The notes below the pieces were generated by a model. The model was given only the letters and a program-made list of their open reading frames with translations. It made no database searches and had not been told where the DNA came from. From Polyangiaceae bacterium (GTDB lineage Bacteria > Myxococcota_A > Polyangia > Polyangiales > Houyiibacteriaceae), in the NCBI GenBank assembly GCA_027009115.1, contig JALVDI010000220.1, positions 1 to 35,623 of the forward strand: 35,623 nt of DNA, given 5' to 3'. Made by a program: the position numbers and the translations under genes. How positions within the stretch are numbered: the first letter of the stretch is position 1; every line of letters starts with the position of its first letter. Positions 32,302 through 35,623 of this stretch are shown one piece after another.

Positions 32302-34407
32302 TTAGCCACCGCGCGATTGCGTTCGGGCCGAGCGCCGGATCTCCCAGACACGCAGAGCGCTGCGGGGGTAGTCGGGGGAGCGCACGGCGGCGGTGATCTC
32401 CTCGGCCTCCCAGCGGCGGTCCAGCCGGAGCTCGAAGTCGCGGGCGTGGGTCGAAAAGAAGAGCACACCCTCGGTCACACCCATCGCCGCCTCGATGAGC
32501 GCGGGGTGGTCTCGCGTCACGACGAAGTCGCCATCCATGGCTTTGCTGCGGCTGAAGGACGGTGGGTTCAGGAAGGTGACGTCCCAGCGATCGCGCGTCC
32601 GCTGCAAGAAGCGCCGGGCGTCGGTGCGAACGAAGGCGTGCCGCGACGGATCGAGCTCATTGAGCCGGAAGTTGTCCTCGCCCCAGCGGAGATAGGTCTG
32701 CGAGAGGTCCACGCTCGTGCAGCGGGCACCGGCGGCCGCGGCGTAGACGCTAGCGCTGCACGTGTAAGCGAAGAGGTTGAGGAAGCGGGCGCTCCGGGCC
32801 GCCTCGGCAGCCCGCGCTCGGAGCCGGCGCTGGTCGGGAAAGAGGCCGACGTCGAGGTAATCGCGCGTGTTCACCCAAAACCTCAGCCCACCCTCCCGGA
32901 CCGCGTGGCGCGCGCCGATCTGACTGCGCCGGTCGTACTGCCCTTCCCCCTGCCGGGCGCGGACGCGCAGGTGCACCCGCCGCTCGTCGACCTCGAGCAC
33001 CTCGGAGACGATCCGCATCACGTCCTTGAGGCGGGCGTCGGCCTTGCGCGCGTCCACCTTCTTGGGGCGAGCGAGCTCCGACACGATCACCTCGTCGCCG
33101 AGGAGATCCACCGTGACCGCGTACTCCGGAATGTCACGGTCGTAGATCCGAAAGGCTTGCAACCGCTCCTTGCGGGCCCACCGCCCGAGCCGCTTGCGGT
33201 TCTTGCGCAGACGGTTGGCGAAGGCGTCCGCCTCGCGACGCCACCCCCGCTTCGGCCGGTCGCCGCTCCGCCCGCGAACGGGGAAGCTTGCCAGGCGACA
33301 CTCGAGCGGTCCATTGAAGACGACGTGACGGCGCACCGGACGCAAGCCCACGCTTCGGGTGAGCGCCGGGGGCGCCAGCACGTGCGCGGTCCAGCCGTCG
33401 AAGCGCTCCTTGAGAACGTCGCCCAGCCGGCCGTAGAGCACCACCAGCTCGCCCCGCGCCCCCTCCGCGACCTCTCCTCGCGGGCCGAGCCGTTGCCCGT
33501 AAGGCGGGTTGACGATCAGGTGCCCTGGCTCTTCCACCGGAGGCTCCAGATCGCGCAGCTCGCGGCGAACGACAGGGACGGAGACCCCGGCGGCCGCGAG
33601 GGCCCGCCGCGCGCTGCGTACCGCGCCAGGATCGGCGTCGAAGCCAAAGAGCCGCAACGGCCGCTCGACCGCCGCCGCCCGGCGCTCCTCAGCCTCCTTC
33701 CGTAGCGCCCGCCAGCACTCGCGGTCGTGACCACGCCATCCGCCCAGAGGAGGTCCCCGCAGACCCGGTGCCACATCCCGCGCGCGCCAGGCGGCCTCCA
33801 CGAGGAAGGTCCCGCTCCCGCACATGGGATCGACCAGGGGTTCCTCGGGGCTCCAGCCGCTCATCGCGAGGAGCGCCGCGGCGAGGTTCTCACGGAGGGG
33901 CGCTCGAGCCCCCGGCGGACGCACCCCGCGTCGATGCAGCGGCCCACGTAGGTCGAGCGAGAGCGTGCAGGGCGCGCCCCAGCGCAGCCGCAAACGCACA
34001 TCTGGGTCGGCACGGTCGACATCCGGGCGGGCACCCAGGACCTCCCGCAGCCGATCGACGACGGCGTCCTTCGTCTTGAGCGCCAGGAAGCGAGTGTGAT
34101 CGCCCCTGCGCTCCCGAGCGACGACGCACTCGACGGCGAAGGTCTCGCGGGCGCCCAAATGCTCCTCCCAGGGGAAGGCGCGGACCGCCTCGTAGAGCGC
34201 GCCCGGATCCTCGGCCTCGAACTCGGTGAGCGTTATGAGCACCCGGCTGGCCACCCGCGACCAGAGGGCGACGCGGTAGGCGTCCTCGATGCCCCCCTCG
34301 AAGCTTCGCGCGCCCGCCTGGGTCCCCGTCGGTTCGACCCCGAGGTCGCGCAGTTCGGCCTCGAGGACGGCTTCGGTGCCGGCGGCGCAGGTGACGACGA
34401 GTTGCAT
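32302..34407 (-). CDS. rlmL: Bifunctional 23S rRNA (guanine) methyltransferase RlmKL
   Basis: N-terminal THUMP region; VDPMCGSGTFLVEAAWRARDVAPG, HLIVNPPYGQRLG, C-terminal FLNLFAYTCSASVYAAAAGA...VDLSQTYLRWGEDNFRLN...VTFLNPPSFSRSKAMDG. Confidence 0.95.
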   Translation of the reverse strand: MQLVVTCAAGTEAVLEAELRDLGVEPTGTQAGARSFEGGIEDAYRVALWSRVASRVLITLTEFEAEDPGALYEAVRAFPWEEHLGARETFAVECVVARERRGDHTRFLALKTKDAVVDRLREVLGARPDVDRADPDVRLRLRWGAPCTLSLDLRGPLHRRGVRPPGARAPLRENLAAALLAMSGWSPEEPLVDPMCGSGTFLVEAAWRARDVAPGLRGPPLGGWRGHDRECWRALRKEAEERRAAAVERPLRLFGFDADPGAVRSARRALAAAGVSVPVVRRELRDLEPPVEEPGHLIVNPPYGQRLGPRGEVAEGARGELVVLYGRLGDVLKERFDGWTAHVLAPPALTRSVGLRPVRRHVVFNGPLECRLASFPVRGRSGDRPKRGWRREADAFANRLRKNRKRLGRWARKERLQAFRIYDRDIPEYAVTVDLLGDEVIVSELARPKKVDARKADARLKDVMRIVSEVLEVDERRVHLRVRARQGEGQYDRRSQIGARHAVREGGLRFWVNTRDYLDVGLFPDQRRLRARAAEAARSARFLNLFAYTCSASVYAAAAGARCTSVDLSQTYLRWGEDNFRLNELDPSRHAFVRTDARRFLQRTRDRWDVTFLNPPSFSRSKAMDGDFVVTRDHPALIEAAMGVTEGVLFFSTHARDFELRLDRRWEAEEITAAVRSPDYPRSALRVWEIRRSARTQSRGG

Positions 34408-34596
34408 GCAGACTGGCTCGGACCGCGCCGGGTGAAACGATGGGGCGGCGCCGGTGACCTACCGGCTGGGAGCGGCGGGCGCCACTCGACCGTCGTGCGC
34501 TTGACGAGGCCAGCCCGCGCTGTGACTCCTCCGGTGCTGCCAATAGCCCGCCCCAGGACCTCTCCCTGGGCCCGAGCCAGCAAAGACCCGGTTTTC

Positions 34597-34752
34597 GGCA
34601 AGGACCCCGAGTCGGCAAGGATCCACCCTTTATGCCGAGGCCGTCGCCTGCCAGAGGCAAGGACCCGGTGTCGGCAAGGATCCACCCTTCTTGCCAGCGA
34701 TCTTCCTTCGCGACGGCAAGGCTCCAAAGGCAAGGGTTCACTCGAGGCAAGG
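34597..34752. repeat. Degenerate tandem array with 59-bp period built on GGCAAGG
   Basis: GGCAAGG at 34597, 34614, 34656, 34673, 34715, 34729 and 34746; units 34597-34655 and 34656-34714 share GGCAAGGACCCsrwGTCGGCAAGGATCCACCCTTywTGCC. Confidence 0.88.
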
Positions 34753-34801
34753 GTCCGCCCGGACCCTTCGACTGCGATGGATCACGCACTAAGGTCGCAC
34801 C

Positions 34802-35623
34802 GTGGACCTCGATACCCAGCTCCAGGAGCGCTTCGGCCTGCGCCGCTTCCGCCCGTGGCAGCGCGAAGCCATCGAAGCGCTGCTCGAAGGGCGGCGGCGC
34901 GTGCTGGTCGTCGCGCCAACGGGCGGCGGCAAGTCGCTGACGTACCAGCTCCCGGCGACGCTCCTCGAAGGGACGACGGTCGTCGTCTCGCCGCTGATCG
35001 CGCTGATGGAAGACCAAGTCCGGGGCCTCACGGAGCGGGGTATCGCCGCCACGTTCCTGGCCTCGACCCTCGCCCCCGAAGAGCTCGCCCGGCGCGAGGC
35101 GCGGCTGCGCGAAGGCCACTACGACCTCGTCTACGTCGCCCCCGAGCGCCTCAAGAGCCGGGCGGCCGTGGCCACCCTGCGGGGGCTCTCCCCGCCGCTG
35201 GTGGCGATTGACGAAGCCCACTGCATCTCCCAGTGGGGCCACGACTTCCGCCCCGACTACCTGAACCTCGGACGGCTCCTGGAGGAGCTGGCGCCGCAGC
35301 ACGTGCTCGCTTGCACCGCCACCGCGACGCCGGTGGTGCGCGAGGAGATCCTCGAACGTCTGGGTTTGAGCGACGCCCACGTCGTGCTGCGGGGCTTCGC
35401 GCGACCCAACCTCCACCTCGAAGCCCTGCCCCTCGACTCCACCAAGCAACGACAGCGACGTATGGAGGAGGCGATCCGCGACGCCCTCGGCCGCCCCGAC
35501 GCGCCCAGCGGCGGCGCCATCGTCTACGCCTCGACGCGCAAGAACGCCGAGAAGGCCGCCGAGCAGGTCGCCCGGCTGGGCTACCGCTCCGCGGCGTATC
35601 ACGCAGGCCTGCCGCCGGAGCGC
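34802..35623 (+). CDS. recQ: RecQ-family ATP-dependent DNA helicase, partial (runs off the right edge)
   Basis: GTG start after AAGGTCGCACC; FGLRRFRPWQREAIEALLEG, VVAPTGGGKSLTYQLPA, VVSPLIALMEDQV, VAIDEAHCISQWGHDFRPDY, ACTATATPVVREEI, VYASTRKNAE. Absent from the ORF track because no stop lies inside the window. Confidence 0.95.
   Translation, partial: MDLDTQLQERFGLRRFRPWQREAIEALLEGRRRVLVVAPTGGGKSLTYQLPATLLEGTTVVVSPLIALMEDQVRGLTERGIAATFLASTLAPEELARREARLREGHYDLVYVAPERLKSRAAVATLRGLSPPLVAIDEAHCISQWGHDFRPDYLNLGRLLEELAPQHVLACTATATPVVREEILERLGLSDAHVVLRGFARPNLHLEALPLDSTKQRQRRMEEAIRDALGRPDAPSGGAIVYASTRKNAEKAAEQVARLGYRSAAYHAGLPPER

Noticed and set aside
34580-34752. Possible CRISPR array in the GGCAAGG repeats
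   Set aside because: The intervening segments are themselves repeated and unequal (17/42 bp), no unique spacers and no cas genes nearby.

Overview
High-GC, gene-dense bacterial chromosomal window. The style suggests Myxococcota/Polyangia: several Cys-rich lipoproteins and the gene content point that way, but this is inference. I see no IS element, prophage or CRISPR array. I support about 31 protein-coding regions, one tRNA-Ser(UGA), and several repeats and regulatory structures. Two edge-truncated genes are absent from the supplied ORF track: a DUF423-like membrane protein at the left edge (minus strand) and a GTG-started RecQ helicase at the right edge. Most genes are recognisable housekeeping families: AidB-like acyl-CoA dehydrogenase, 2-oxoglutarate dehydrogenase E1, Hsp20, FbaB aldolase, long-chain acyl-CoA ligase, NupC, EAL protein, GuaB1-type reductase, MsrP, MepA, RlmKL and RecQ. 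The less ordinary content is: (i) a lipid-metabolism island with a DAGK-type lipid kinase translationally coupled (GTGA) to a Tam41-like nucleotidyltransferase, plus an NTP-transferase, an LPG-synthase-TM flippase-like protein and a distal CDP-alcohol phosphatidyltransferase; (ii) a promoter bracketed by two TetR-like operators upstream of an ECF sigma / hotdog / YjbQ gene set; (iii) a secreted protein with 15 x ~24-aa Cys-rich repeats and another with thrombospondin-like modules; (iv) a 59-bp-period GGCAAGG repeat array between rlmKL and recQ; (v) a coupled sulfite-oxidase-like enzyme and small Cys protein. All assignments come from reading motifs by eye; no database search was run.
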